Origin: Sphingobacterium detergens
GTDB lineage: Bacteria > Bacteroidota > Bacteroidia > Sphingobacteriales > Sphingobacteriaceae
Assembly: GCF_003610355.1 (NCBI RefSeq)
Contig: NZ_RAPY01000001.1
Location: 496,001 to 560,000 of the forward strand
Direction of reading: 5' to 3'
DNA length: 64,000 nt
The position numbers were made by a program, and so were the translations under genes. The notes below the pieces were generated by a model. That model searched no databases and was not told the origin of the DNA. It worked only from the letters and a program-made list of their open reading frames with translations. Shown here piece after piece: positions 54,463-63,933 of the stretch (positions are counted from its first letter, which is position 1; every line of letters begins with the position of its first letter).

Positions 54463-57400
54463 GTGTTAGATAGTATAATTAAATTTAGCATCAAGAATAA
54501 GATCATTATTGGTTTGATGACCTTGTTACTTATTATTTGGGGCGGTTGGAGTGCAACAAAGCTGCCCATAGACGCCGTTCCGGATATTACCAATAATCAA
54601 GTACAGATTTTTACTTCCTGTCCGACCTTGGCGGGCCAGGAAGTGGAGCAACTGGTTACTTTCCCGATCGAACAGAGTATCGCTACGGTACCGAAGATAG
54701 AAGAAATCAGAAGTATTTCCCGTTTTGGACTCTCGGTGATTACCGTTGTTTTTGACGATGATGTCGATATCTACTTTGCGCGGCAGCTTATCAGCGAGCG
54801 TCTAAAAGAAGCTGTGGACCAAATTCCACAAGGTATCGGTAAACCCGAATTAGCTCCCGTTAGTACAGGTTTGGGAGAGGTTTATCAATATATCATTCAC
54901 CCTAAAAAAGGCAGTGAAAGCAAGTATAATGCAAAGGATCTACGGACCATGCAGGACTGGATCGTTGCGCGCCAGCTTTACGGTACACCCGGTATTGCTG
55001 AGGTCAATAGCTTTGGTGGTGAATTGAAACAATATGAGGTCGCTGTTGACCCTAATCGCCTTAAAGCGATGAATATCACCATTCCAGAAATTTTCACCGC
55101 ATTGGAGAAAAATAATCAGAATACCGGTGGTGCTTATATTGACAAGAAACCGAATGCATACTTCATTCGTGGCATTGGACTGGCTACGTCGCTGGAGGAT
55201 GTGAAAAATATTGCGATTAAAAAAACTGGTGCTGTACCTATTTATGTCAAAGATGTGGCCGATGTGCGTTTTGGACATGCGGTCAGGTACGGTGCCCTGA
55301 CATATAATGGGGAAGTGGATGCCGTGGGCGGTGTAGTGATGATGCTGAAGGGTGAGAATAGCAATGAAGTGGTCAAGCGTGTAAAAGAGAAGCTTCCTAC
55401 GATCCAAAAATCCCTGCCCAATGATGTGGTGATCGAGCCCTATCTGGACCGTACAGATCTTGTTGGCCGTGCAATAGGTACTGTTGAGAAGAACTTAATC
55501 GAGGGAGCGCTGATCGTTATATTCGTATTGGTGCTATTTTTGGGTAACCTCCGTGCGGGGCTTATCGTTGCCTCAGCCATCCCATTATCCCTGCTCTTTG
55601 CTTTGGGATTGATGAATGTTTTTGGTGTGAGTGCCAATTTAATGAGTCTAGGTGCGATAGACTTTGGTCTTATTGTCGATGGCGCGGTAATTATTGTCGA
55701 AGCAACACTTCACCATCTTGGCCTGCGCAAGTCTACTGAAAAGCTGTCACAATCGGAAATGGATCATGAGGTGTTTGAATCTGCCTCAAAAATCCGGACC
55801 AGTGCGGCATTTGGTGAGATCATTATTCTGATTGTCTATATTCCTATCTTGACATTGGTCGGGGTGGAAGGCAAGATGTTCCGCCCGATGGCACAGACCG
55901 TAGGTTTCGCGATCTTTGGCGCATTGATCCTTTCGCTGACATATATTCCAATGATGTGTGCCCTGTTTTTACCTAAAAAACATCATGACAAGAAAACGTT
56001 CAGTGACCGTTTTATCGAAAAACTTCAGCATATCTATGCGCCTTTATTGCAGAAAGCTATCCGTTTCAAATATATTATCGTCAGCTTGACAATCGCTTTC
56101 TTTGCCATAGCTGTTTTCTTCTTTAAAAATATGGGGGGAGAGTTTATCCCGCAGTTGCAGGAAGGGGATTATGCTTTTCACTGTATATTACCACAGGGAA
56201 GCTCTCTCTCACAAAGTATAGAAACTTCCATGCAGGCTTCCCGTATCATTAAGGAGTTTAATGAAGTAAAAATGGTTGTTGGTAAAACCGGAGCGGCGGA
56301 AGTGCCGACGGATCCAATGCCACCGGAAGCGACCGATTTGATGGTGGTACTGAAACCCCAGAAGGAATGGAAGTCCGGTCGAAGTTATAATGAACTCGGC
56401 GCTGCCATCCTTGAAAAATTGGAAGTTATCCCGGGTGTTTTCTTTGAAAAAAATCAGCCAATACAGATGCGATTCAATGAGTTAATGACAGGAATCCGTC
56501 AGGATGTTGCTGTGAAGATTTTCGGCGAAAATATCGACTCTTTGGCATCTTATGCGAATATCGTGGCGGCACAGATTCAGTCCGTTAAAGGTGCTACTTC
56601 TCCACAAGTGGAGCGAGTTTCGGGGCTGCCACAGATCAATATCGTATATGACCGTACACGCATTGCTAATTACGGTCTCACGATTCAGGATGTCAATGAT
56701 GTGGTAAGTACGGCTTTCGCTGGTCGTAGTACTGGACAGATCTATGAAAATGAACGTCGTTTTGATTTAGTTGTTCGTTTGGATACGACACACCGCAGTA
56801 GTATAGACGATGTACGCAATCTGATGATTCCAACTGATACAGGTATTCAGATTCCATTGTCGCAGGTAGCGTCCATTGATTATAAACTTGGCCCCGCGCA
56901 GATCAGTAGAGAAGCCGGAAAGCGTCGGATCGTCATTGGCTTCAACGTCTCGGGAAGAGATGTGGAGAGTGTGGTCAAAGATATCCAACAACAGCTGTCT
57001 GCCAAAGTGAAATTGCCTGCTGGTTATTATTTCACGTATGGGGGGCAGTTTGAAAACTTACAGAAAGCAAGCGCTCGTCTGATGATTGCAGTGCCTGTTT
57101 CTCTCTTGCTGATCTTTATGCTATTGTATTTCACATTCCATTCCTTTAAGCAAGCGGCGCTGATCTTTACAGCCATTCCAATGAGTGCAATTGGGGGTGT
57201 TTTTGCCCTGATGCTCCGCGGTATGCCTTTCAGCATCAGTGCCGGAATCGGTTTTATTGCTTTGTTTGGTGTTGCTGTACTAAATGGTATTGTACTGATC
57301 GGAACTTTCAACCAATTGAAGAAGGAAGGTATGGATGATATTTTTCAGCGCGTGAAGGAGGGAACATTGACCAGGTTGCGCCCTGTACTGATGACCGCTA

Positions 57401-58794
57401 CCGTAGCTTCGCTGGGCTTTTTGCCGATGGCAATTAGTACGAGTGCTGGAGCGGAAGTTCAGAAACCGTTGGCGACGGTTGTTATCGGCGGATTGGTGAC
57501 AGCAACCTTCTTAACGTTGTTTGTACTGCCTTTGCTGTATATTATTTTTAACTCAAAACTGAATATGAAAAAAGGAAATGCGGGTAAGACCATTGCGACG
57601 GTATTGGTTTTCCTATTTTCTACCATTGGATTTAAGGCTTTTTCACAGGAACGGATCGGGATTGATAACGCAATCGGCATGGCATTGAAGAGCAATCGCC
57701 AGTTTCAGGTCAATGAGGCTGAAATAACCGGAGCAACTTATAATGTTAAAACCGCGAATGAAATCCCGAAGACGGGTGTTTTTGTGGAGAATGAAGATTA
57801 CCGACCGAGCGATAAGACAGGGATCATGAAAATCGGTATCACGCAAAGTATTGCTTGGCCGGGACTCTATTCGGCACGAAAGGAATATTTTAAGCAACAG
57901 CTAAAATATGCCAATCTGAATACCGAAGTACTCAATGCTAATATTAAGAAAGATGTGCGCACAGCATATTATCAGCTCTGGTATCTTCAAGATAGACAGA
58001 AGCTCTATGTGGAGTTGGACAGTATCTACTCGGCGATGTTTAAGGCGACTGAATTACGTTTCAAAACCGGAGATGTCGCAGCATTGGATAAAATTGCCGC
58101 GGAAGCGAAATTACGGGAGTTGCAGGCTCAATTGGTTCAAAACAAGAAGAATATGTTGGTTCAGCAGCAGCAATTGATGATGCTTCTCAACCGCAATGAA
58201 TGGATATTACCTGTAGAGCAATCGCTGGAAAAGATAAAAATGGACGTGGATGTACAAAATCCATCGGTTGATGCCTCACATCCTGTTTTAGCTTTGCAAC
58301 AACAGAATGTCAATATTGCATCCTCCAATATTGCGGTACAGAAAAATACAAATAAGCCTGAATTTTCGGGCAGATTCTTTTCGCAGCGCCTTTGGGGGGC
58401 AAAAGATCCTTTTACGGGATTCTCGGTGTCGGCATCATTTCCTGTATTTGGCCTTGGTGCTTATAAAAGCAAGGTGAAAGCTGCAAACGCGGAAATGGAG
58501 GCGCAACAAAGACAACTGGAATATGATACACAAGTTTTTCAGACGAATAAGGTGAATGCATTGGCTGATATTGAGAAAAATGCTGCGCTATTGCAGTTCT
58601 ATGAATCCGCAGGCCTCAAGCAAGCTGACGCCATCATCAAAGCCGCAAGCCTTGGTTACAGAACCGGTGAAATAAGTTTTGCGGAGATGAGCCAGTTCTT
58701 AAGTCAGGCGATCGGTATCAGACAGAACTATTTAGACGTGCTCAATCAATATAATCAATCAGCAATCCAATACAATTACTTCAATAATAAATAA
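54463..58794 (+). CDS. CusA/CzcA-type RND metal efflux pump fused to a TolC-like outer-membrane channel
   Basis: This 1443-residue protein starts with GTG. Residues 1 to about 1030 are a heavy-metal RND pump: IDAVPDITNNQVQ, TM blocks around GNLRAGLIVASAIPLSLLFALGLMN, GAIDFGLIVDGAVIIVEATLHH, and GIGFIALFGVAVLNGIVLIG. Residues about 1035-1062 look like a second signal peptide (MKKGNAGKTIATVLVFLFST, ending AFSQ), and the rest is a TolC-family outer-membrane factor (AIGMALKSNRQFQVNEAEI, then DKIAAEAKLRELQAQL and LDVLNQYNQSAIQYNYF). The pump exports Cu, Zn, Co or Cd; which one is not clear. The adaptor gene follows after 7 bases. How the channel part reaches the outer membrane is an open question. 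Confidence 0.94.
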   Translation: MLDSIIKFSIKNKIIIGLMTLLLIIWGGWSATKLPIDAVPDITNNQVQIFTSCPTLAGQEVEQLVTFPIEQSIATVPKIEEIRSISRFGLSVITVVFDDDVDIYFARQLISERLKEAVDQIPQGIGKPELAPVSTGLGEVYQYIIHPKKGSESKYNAKDLRTMQDWIVARQLYGTPGIAEVNSFGGELKQYEVAVDPNRLKAMNITIPEIFTALEKNNQNTGGAYIDKKPNAYFIRGIGLATSLEDVKNIAIKKTGAVPIYVKDVADVRFGHAVRYGALTYNGEVDAVGGVVMMLKGENSNEVVKRVKEKLPTIQKSLPNDVVIEPYLDRTDLVGRAIGTVEKNLIEGALIVIFVLVLFLGNLRAGLIVASAIPLSLLFALGLMNVFGVSANLMSLGAIDFGLIVDGAVIIVEATLHHLGLRKSTEKLSQSEMDHEVFESASKIRTSAAFGEIIILIVYIPILTLVGVEGKMFRPMAQTVGFAIFGALILSLTYIPMMCALFLPKKHHDKKTFSDRFIEKLQHIYAPLLQKAIRFKYIIVSLTIAFFAIAVFFFKNMGGEFIPQLQEGDYAFHCILPQGSSLSQSIETSMQASRIIKEFNEVKMVVGKTGAAEVPTDPMPPEATDLMVVLKPQKEWKSGRSYNELGAAILEKLEVIPGVFFEKNQPIQMRFNELMTGIRQDVAVKIFGENIDSLASYANIVAAQIQSVKGATSPQVERVSGLPQINIVYDRTRIANYGLTIQDVNDVVSTAFAGRSTGQIYENERRFDLVVRLDTTHRSSIDDVRNLMIPTDTGIQIPLSQVASIDYKLGPAQISREAGKRRIVIGFNVSGRDVESVVKDIQQQLSAKVKLPAGYYFTYGGQFENLQKASARLMIAVPVSLLLIFMLLYFTFHSFKQAALIFTAIPMSAIGGVFALMLRGMPFSISAGIGFIALFGVAVLNGIVLIGTFNQLKKEGMDDIFQRVKEGTLTRLRPVLMTATVASLGFLPMAISTSAGAEVQKPLATVVIGGLVTATFLTLFVLPLLYIIFNSKLNMKKGNAGKTIATVLVFLFSTIGFKAFSQERIGIDNAIGMALKSNRQFQVNEAEITGATYNVKTANEIPKTGVFVENEDYRPSDKTGIMKIGITQSIAWPGLYSARKEYFKQQLKYANLNTEVLNANIKKDVRTAYYQLWYLQDRQKLYVELDSIYSAMFKATELRFKTGDVAALDKIAAEAKLRELQAQLVQNKKNMLVQQQQLMMLLNRNEWILPVEQSLEKIKMDVDVQNPSVDASHPVLALQQQNVNIASSNIAVQKNTNKPEFSGRFFSQRLWGAKDPFTGFSVSASFPVFGLGAYKSKVKAANAEMEAQQRQLEYDTQVFQTNKVNALADIEKNAALLQFYESAGLKQADAIIKAASLGYRTGEISFAEMSQFLSQAIGIRQNYLDVLNQYNQSAIQYNYFNNK

Positions 58795-58801
58795 GTCAAC
58801 A

Positions 58802-60112
58802 ATGAGAGTTATCATAAAAATATTTTTTGCACTAGCGATTACAACAGTTTTATATAGCTGCGGATCAGATTCAAAAGGTGCTGGCGATGCCAAGAAGGAG
58901 GAAGGGAAAGGTGCTGCTGAAGAAAGCCATGAGGAAGGGCCCGTGACGGTAGCGGCATTGAGTGAACAACAGATAAAGGCTGTAGGTATTGCTTTTGGAA
59001 CTATAGAGGAAAAGGAGCTGACAGCGACAATCAAAGCCAATGGTCTTCTCAGTGTTCCCAATAACAACAAAGCCAATGCGACAACCTTGTATGGTGGTGT
59101 AATCAAGACTTTAAATGTGCAACTAGGTGACATTGTGCGCAAAGGGCAGGTTATTGCAACCATTACGAATCCGCAATTTATTCAGCTTCAGGAAGAATAT
59201 GTCGCTCTGGCGAGCAAAATTACACTTGCAGAACAGGAGATGGCAAGACAGCAAGAGCTCAATGAGGGCAACGCAGGAGCAAGAAAAAATCTGCAGTCTG
59301 CGACGGCGGATTTCAATAGCCTTCGTGCCAGAAAGGCATCGTTACAACAGCAGATTCAACTGATGGGCATCAATCCCAACAGTGTGAGCCTTTCCAATTT
59401 GCGGGCTTCACTCGTGGTGACAAGTCCGATTAATGGTACTGTGAGTAATGTCTTTGCCAAGATAGGTAGTTATGTGGATGTTTCATCACCGGTTATTGAG
59501 ATTATAGATAATAGTCTATTGCACCTTGATCTTCAGGTTTTTGAAAAAGACCTTCCTATGATCAAAATTGGGCAGATTATTAATTTTCAATTGACAAACA
59601 ACCCTGATAAAACTTACTCGGCTAAAGTATTTACGATAGGATCGTCTTTTGAAAATGATAGTAAAACAATTGCTGTTCATAGTACTGTGATCGGTAGCAA
59701 GGTTGGTCTGATAGACGGGATGAATATTACAGGGATGATCGGGATCAATAATGTGACCACTCCGGCGGTTCCGAATGACGCAATTGTGGAAGCGGATGGT
59801 AAGTTCTACATTTTCATAGAAACAAGCAAGCAGGCCGAGGAGCATGAAGAAGGGCACGATGATCATGGACATGCGCATGATGAGGGTGAGGCTAAGCACG
59901 AACATAAAAATGAATCAGAAGCGGCTAAACATGCAACTGAACAGGGTAAGAATGTGAATTTTGAGAAAATTGAAATTCAAAAAGGTGTCTCAGCATTGGG
60001 ATATACAGCAATTACACCAGTACAGGAAATTCCTGCGCAAACAAGAATCGTTGTGAAAGGAGCATTTTTTATCAATGCCAAGATGAGCAATACAGGTGGG
60101 CATGAACATTAA
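58802..60112 (+). CDS. RND efflux periplasmic adaptor (CusB/CzcB-like) lipoprotein
   Basis: This 436-residue protein has a lipobox (TTVLYSCGSD) and the membrane-fusion layout: a lipoyl/barrel-sandwich half (YGGVIKTLNVQLGDIVRKGQVIATI), a helical hairpin (LQEEYVALASKITLAEQEMARQQ), the second lipoyl half (VTSPINGTVSNVFAKIGSYVD) and a beta-barrel domain. The C-terminal region carries a His/Glu-rich metal-binding stretch (EEHEEGHDDHGHAHDEGEAK). It joins the RND pump to the channel. Seven bases separate it from the pump gene and 37 from the ATPase gene. Confidence 0.93.
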   Translation: MRVIIKIFFALAITTVLYSCGSDSKGAGDAKKEEGKGAAEESHEEGPVTVAALSEQQIKAVGIAFGTIEEKELTATIKANGLLSVPNNNKANATTLYGGVIKTLNVQLGDIVRKGQVIATITNPQFIQLQEEYVALASKITLAEQEMARQQELNEGNAGARKNLQSATADFNSLRARKASLQQQIQLMGINPNSVSLSNLRASLVVTSPINGTVSNVFAKIGSYVDVSSPVIEIIDNSLLHLDLQVFEKDLPMIKIGQIINFQLTNNPDKTYSAKVFTIGSSFENDSKTIAVHSTVIGSKVGLIDGMNITGMIGINNVTTPAVPNDAIVEADGKFYIFIETSKQAEEHEEGHDDHGHAHDEGEAKHEHKNESEAAKHATEQGKNVNFEKIEIQKGVSALGYTAITPVQEIPAQTRIVVKGAFFINAKMSNTGGHEH

Positions 60113-60149
60113 GTAGTAGCATTTGTTAACGAAGTAATCATGATAAGGT

Positions 60150-62180
60150 ATGGAACACAAACATATTTATGATGCACAAGGTAAACAACTTTGTTGTACA
60201 CAGACGGAAAAAATATATAATCAGGCGGGCGCCCAACGTTTAATACAGGGCGCGCCTGCCCAGGATCAGGCACATAGTCACAGTGATGATGACGGTCATG
60301 ATCATTCAGTGGCGGAAGGCGGTACATTGAAGCTCTTTCTGCCAGCAATAATTTCATTTGTCCTGCTGATTGTGGCCATTGCAATGGACAATTGGTTGCC
60401 ACAGGAATGGTTCAAGGGCTGGATCCGGATCATTTGGTATGTACTGGCTTACATTCCGGTTGGATTTCCAGTGATTAAAGATGCATTGAAGAGTATTGGA
60501 AAAGGAGAGATTTTCTCTGAATTCTTACTGATGAGCATCGCTACAATTGGTGCTTTTGCAATCAAAGAATATCCAGAGGGTGTTGCTGTCATGCTTTTTT
60601 ATGCCGTAGGGGAAGTGTTTCAGACATTGGCTGTCAGCCGTGCCAAGAGCAATATTAAGGCGCTCCTGGATCAGCGCCCCGATGAGGTGACCATTGTTGA
60701 AGCAAACAGTAGCCGGGTGATCAAGGCTGAGGCTGCAGCAATAGGTGATGTTATCCAACTGAAGCCCGGGGAGAAGTTGGGCTTGGACGGGGAACTTATC
60801 TCCGATACGGCCTCCTTCAACACGGCGGCGTTGACGGGAGAAAGTAAACCTGACACAAAGACCAAAGGTGAAGTTGTGCTGGCCGGAATGATCAACATGA
60901 ATACCGTGAGTCTGGTAAAGGTGACAACAGCATACCAAGACAGTAAATTGAGCAAAATACTTGAGCTTGTACAAAATGCGACCTCGCAGAAGGCTCCTAC
61001 GGAGCTCTTTATCCGGAAATTTGCGAAAATCTATACGCCGATTGTGGTGCTTTTGGCGATAGCGATCTGTCTGCTGCCTTACTTTTTTGTTGGACAATAC
61101 GTATTTAGCGATTGGCTTTATCGAGCGCTCGTATTTCTCGTGATTTCCTGCCCCTGTGCCTTGGTGATCTCGATTCCATTGGGCTATTTTGGAGGCATCG
61201 GTGCTGCAAGTAGAAACGGTATCCTGTTTAAGGGAAGTAACTTTTTGGATGCGATGGCAGCGATACAGAATGTTGTTATGGATAAAACCGGTACGATGAC
61301 TGAAGGGGTTTTCAAAGTGCAGGAAGTTCGTTTAGAACCAGATTTTGATGAAGCGACAATTCTCAAATTGGTCAATAAAATCGAAAGTCATAGCAGTCAT
61401 CCGGTAGCGACAGCAATCAGGGAATATGCGGGTGATGTCGATGAATCTGTAAATTTGACTGATGTCGAAGAAATACCGGGGCATGGACTGAAGGGTAGTG
61501 TGGACGGCAAGGTGTTTTTGGTTGGTAACTTTAAACTTTTGGACAAGTTTAATATCGGCTATACCATCGATCCCAATACGATCGTTTATACCACAATAGC
61601 CATTGCATTGGATAATCGCTTCGTTGGATATATTACCATTGCAGATAGTATCAAAGAAGATTCCGCACAGACCATACAACTCTTGCACAAGCTCGGAGTG
61701 AAAGCGACCATGCTAAGTGGCGATAAGAGTACGGTCGTCGCTTATGTAGCGAAGGAATTGGGTATTGATAAAGCCTATGGAGATCTTCTTCCGGAAGATA
61801 AGGTGAATAAAGTCAAGGAGATAAAGGCTATTGGTGAAAGTGTGGCTTTCGTTGGTGATGGCGTCAATGATGCCCCCGTAGTGGCCTTGAGTGATGTTGG
61901 TATAGCTATGGGGGGACTGGGCAGTGATGCAACCATTGAAACCGCCGATGTAGTCATACAAGATGACAAACCATCTAAGATACCAATGGCAATTAATATT
62001 GGTAAACAGACCAAAAAAGTAGTTTACCAAAATATAGGATTGGCATTTGTGGTCAAGGGGGTGGTTTTGATCCTTGGCGCCGGAGGATTGGCAACGATGT
62101 GGGAAGCGGTCTTTGCGGATGTGGGTGTTTCTCTTATCGCTATACTGAACGCCATCCGGATCCAGAAGATGAAGTTCTAA
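60150..62180 (+). CDS. P1B-type heavy-metal translocating ATPase
   Basis: This 676-residue inner-membrane pump has the CPC transmembrane metal motif (FLVISCPCALVISIPLGYF), the phosphorylation loop DKTGTMTEG, the HP motif (SHSSHPVATAIREYA) and GDGVNDAPVVALSDVGIAMG. SCPC fits the Zn/Cd/Pb class. The N-terminus has no GMTCxxC heavy-metal domain; instead it has QLCCTQTEK and a histidine-rich segment (QAHSHSDDDGHDHS). It probably exports metal to the periplasm, where the RND pump takes over. It ends 89 bases before the PAP2 gene. Confidence 0.94.
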   Translation: MEHKHIYDAQGKQLCCTQTEKIYNQAGAQRLIQGAPAQDQAHSHSDDDGHDHSVAEGGTLKLFLPAIISFVLLIVAIAMDNWLPQEWFKGWIRIIWYVLAYIPVGFPVIKDALKSIGKGEIFSEFLLMSIATIGAFAIKEYPEGVAVMLFYAVGEVFQTLAVSRAKSNIKALLDQRPDEVTIVEANSSRVIKAEAAAIGDVIQLKPGEKLGLDGELISDTASFNTAALTGESKPDTKTKGEVVLAGMINMNTVSLVKVTTAYQDSKLSKILELVQNATSQKAPTELFIRKFAKIYTPIVVLLAIAICLLPYFFVGQYVFSDWLYRALVFLVISCPCALVISIPLGYFGGIGAASRNGILFKGSNFLDAMAAIQNVVMDKTGTMTEGVFKVQEVRLEPDFDEATILKLVNKIESHSSHPVATAIREYAGDVDESVNLTDVEEIPGHGLKGSVDGKVFLVGNFKLLDKFNIGYTIDPNTIVYTTIAIALDNRFVGYITIADSIKEDSAQTIQLLHKLGVKATMLSGDKSTVVAYVAKELGIDKAYGDLLPEDKVNKVKEIKAIGESVAFVGDGVNDAPVVALSDVGIAMGGLGSDATIETADVVIQDDKPSKIPMAINIGKQTKKVVYQNIGLAFVVKGVVLILGAGGLATMWEAVFADVGVSLIAILNAIRIQKMKF

Positions 62181-62269
62181 ATCAATTTTCATTTATGATG
62201 TGCTTACCCTTCAAGTTGAAATATTGGAAGGGTAGGTCTTCTATTGTCCAATTTTTAATTCTCCATTAC

Positions 62270-63061
62270 ATGAATATAGTCCAATTTATATCGACCCTAT
62301 TTATCCTATGGTTTGTATTTCTAATGTTCCCTATATTGTTGAGCGCTCAGGATAGTCTTGCACTTAAAACAAGTAGTGGAATGCAATTTTCCGCTGTTGA
62401 TAACCACGATTTCCAGTTGCGGAAGTTTGTCGTTCCAACAGCGCTTATAGCCTATGGTGCGAGCAGCTTTGCCATCCCGAAAATGAAGAAATGGGACTTA
62501 CAGACCCGGAATGAAGTGCTGCATAAGAATCCGGCAAGGACAACAATAGACAATTATACCCAATATTTCCCTGCAGCGATGGTGTACGGTCTCAATGCAT
62601 TTAATGTTGAAGGACTTCACAATTTTAAGGACCGCACGCTTATTTATCTTACTTCGCAGCTGATTTCAGGGGCGATTGTGTTTCCTGCCAAACAGTTTAT
62701 AGCTGAAGAGCGTCCCGATGGATCCAATAAGAAATCCTTTCCTTCAGGCCATGCGGCGACCGCATTTGCGACAGCCCATTTTATGTATAAAGAATATCGT
62801 GATAAAAATGTATGGCTCGGTCTTGCAGGATATCCTTTTGCGGCATTTACTGGTATATATCGAGTGATCAATAATAGACACTGGGTGAGCGATATCGTTG
62901 CAGGCGCGGGAATAGGTATCGCCTCCACTGAGCTAGCCTATTGGTTGTACCCAAAGATGACAGCTTTATTTAAAGGGGGAGAACAGCGACCAGGGCAATC
63001 TGCATTTATACCCTATATAGGACATAATAGGTTTGGAATAAATGCTGTAAGATCATTTTAA
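62270..63061 (+). CDS. PAP2-family membrane-associated phosphatase
   Basis: This 263-residue protein has a signal-like first helix (MNIVQFISTLFILWFVFLMF) and the three PAP2 phosphatase motifs: KQFIAEERPDG (K-x6-RP), FPSGHAATAFA (PSGH) and YRVINNRHWVSDIVAG (SR-x5-H-x3-D type, here with Y-R). Such enzymes dephosphorylate lipid phosphates such as phosphatidylglycerol phosphate, undecaprenyl pyrophosphate or lipid A. ATG 62270 is chosen; longer frames overlap the ATPase gene. Its link to the metal operon may be only positional. Confidence 0.9.
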   Translation: MNIVQFISTLFILWFVFLMFPILLSAQDSLALKTSSGMQFSAVDNHDFQLRKFVVPTALIAYGASSFAIPKMKKWDLQTRNEVLHKNPARTTIDNYTQYFPAAMVYGLNAFNVEGLHNFKDRTLIYLTSQLISGAIVFPAKQFIAEERPDGSNKKSFPSGHAATAFATAHFMYKEYRDKNVWLGLAGYPFAAFTGIYRVINNRHWVSDIVAGAGIGIASTELAYWLYPKMTALFKGGEQRPGQSAFIPYIGHNRFGINAVRSF

Positions 63062-63512
63062 TAAACTTTTTAAACACTAATTTCTTGTAAAATAGCAAAC
63101 CCAATGATTCGGGTATCTTATAGGATTTGGTCGAGCCTGCGTATAGCTTTCGTCTTACCTGCTTCGTATTGCGTCCACTATGCATCCGACATGAGTCCAT
63201 GGTGAGTCCGAGTTAAACACGGTATAACAGTGGTATGAAGATGTACTCATTATGGTCTTATGTCGACTGAGGGGCGAAGAAGGGCATATTCTGTCCCAAA
63301 TCAGGTCCGAACTTAAATCGAATAAAGAATAAGATACGGATATCGTTCCGGAAAGCTAAAAGTATAGTATGTTAATCAATTAAAATGTATAATATATAAA
63401 TACAATCGTATAAATATTAAATACGTTAAAATTGAAATATTCAACTTTATCCATATATAAGTATAGATTTTGTATATTTTCCAAAGATTGCTGAATTGAA
63501 AAGAGCTGACAT
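63062..63512. other. 451-base intergenic region with a compositionally distinct block
   Basis: After an AT-rich 60 bases, 63110-63350 contains a more GC-balanced stretch with repeated short words such as GAGTCC (63193, 63204) and several TGTC/GACT words, then AT-rich sequence to 63500. No gene, RNA or terminator could be recognised. It resembles non-coding dispersed repeats in related genomes, but that is recollection, not a search. Confidence 0.35.
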
Positions 63513-63806
63513 TTATTTTGCCACGAGTTTTTCATAGAGTGGCCAGAGTTCCGCAAGGTCATCATCTGATTGTGCTTCTGGATAGTGTTCATCATGGAGA
63601 TTGCGGATTTCGACACCCTGTCCCTGGTCATTTACCACAACAGCGGCCCGAAGTTCGTCGGTTCCATCATAATAAATGCCCACACCAACAAGCTCGCCAT
63701 TGAGAATAATTTCACTGACGATATACTTTCTTGCAGCCTTACCTTTGTGGGTGTTATGACCGCTAGAAATCGTGTTTCCTTTGTTATAATGTCTTTCCAT
63801 ATGCAT
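63513..63806 (-). CDS. Small hypothetical protein, 97 residues
   Basis: A soluble basic-to-acidic protein. The N-terminus (MHMERHYNKGNTISSGHNTHKGKAARK, split) is basic and histidine-bearing; the middle is a beta-like block (YIVSEIILNGELVGVGIYYDG) and the C-terminus is acidic (EHYPEAQSDDDLAELWPLYEKLV). ATG 63800 is an equally good start. No family recognised. It is divergent from the SDR gene at the window end. Confidence 0.65.
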   Translation of the reverse strand: MHMERHYNKGNTISSGHNTHKGKAARKYIVSEIILNGELVGVGIYYDGTDELRAAVVVNDQGQGVEIRNLHDEHYPEAQSDDDLAELWPLYEKLVAK

Positions 63807-63918
63807 AGAACAGCGGAAATATCAATTTGTTGTTTCTTATAGCTTTTTTCTGCCTTCATGCGATCGAAAATAATTCAAAATAGTTCGAAATATTCCCTAA
63901 AAAAGGGGGCTCTTACCT

Positions 63919-63926
63919 TATATTTG
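63919..63926 (+). promoter_or_regulatory. -7-like element before the last gene
   Basis: TATATTTG matches TAnnTTTG and lies only seven bases before the ATG at 63934, suggesting a very short leader. No clear -33 TTG was found, so this is tentative. Confidence 0.3.
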
Positions 63927-63933
63927 TAATACA

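Noticed and set aside
62099..62269. Longer PAP2 start overlapping the ATPase gene
   Set aside because: The extra residues follow the ATPase reading in another frame and lack a signal-like pattern; ATG 62270 begins directly at a hydrophobic helix.
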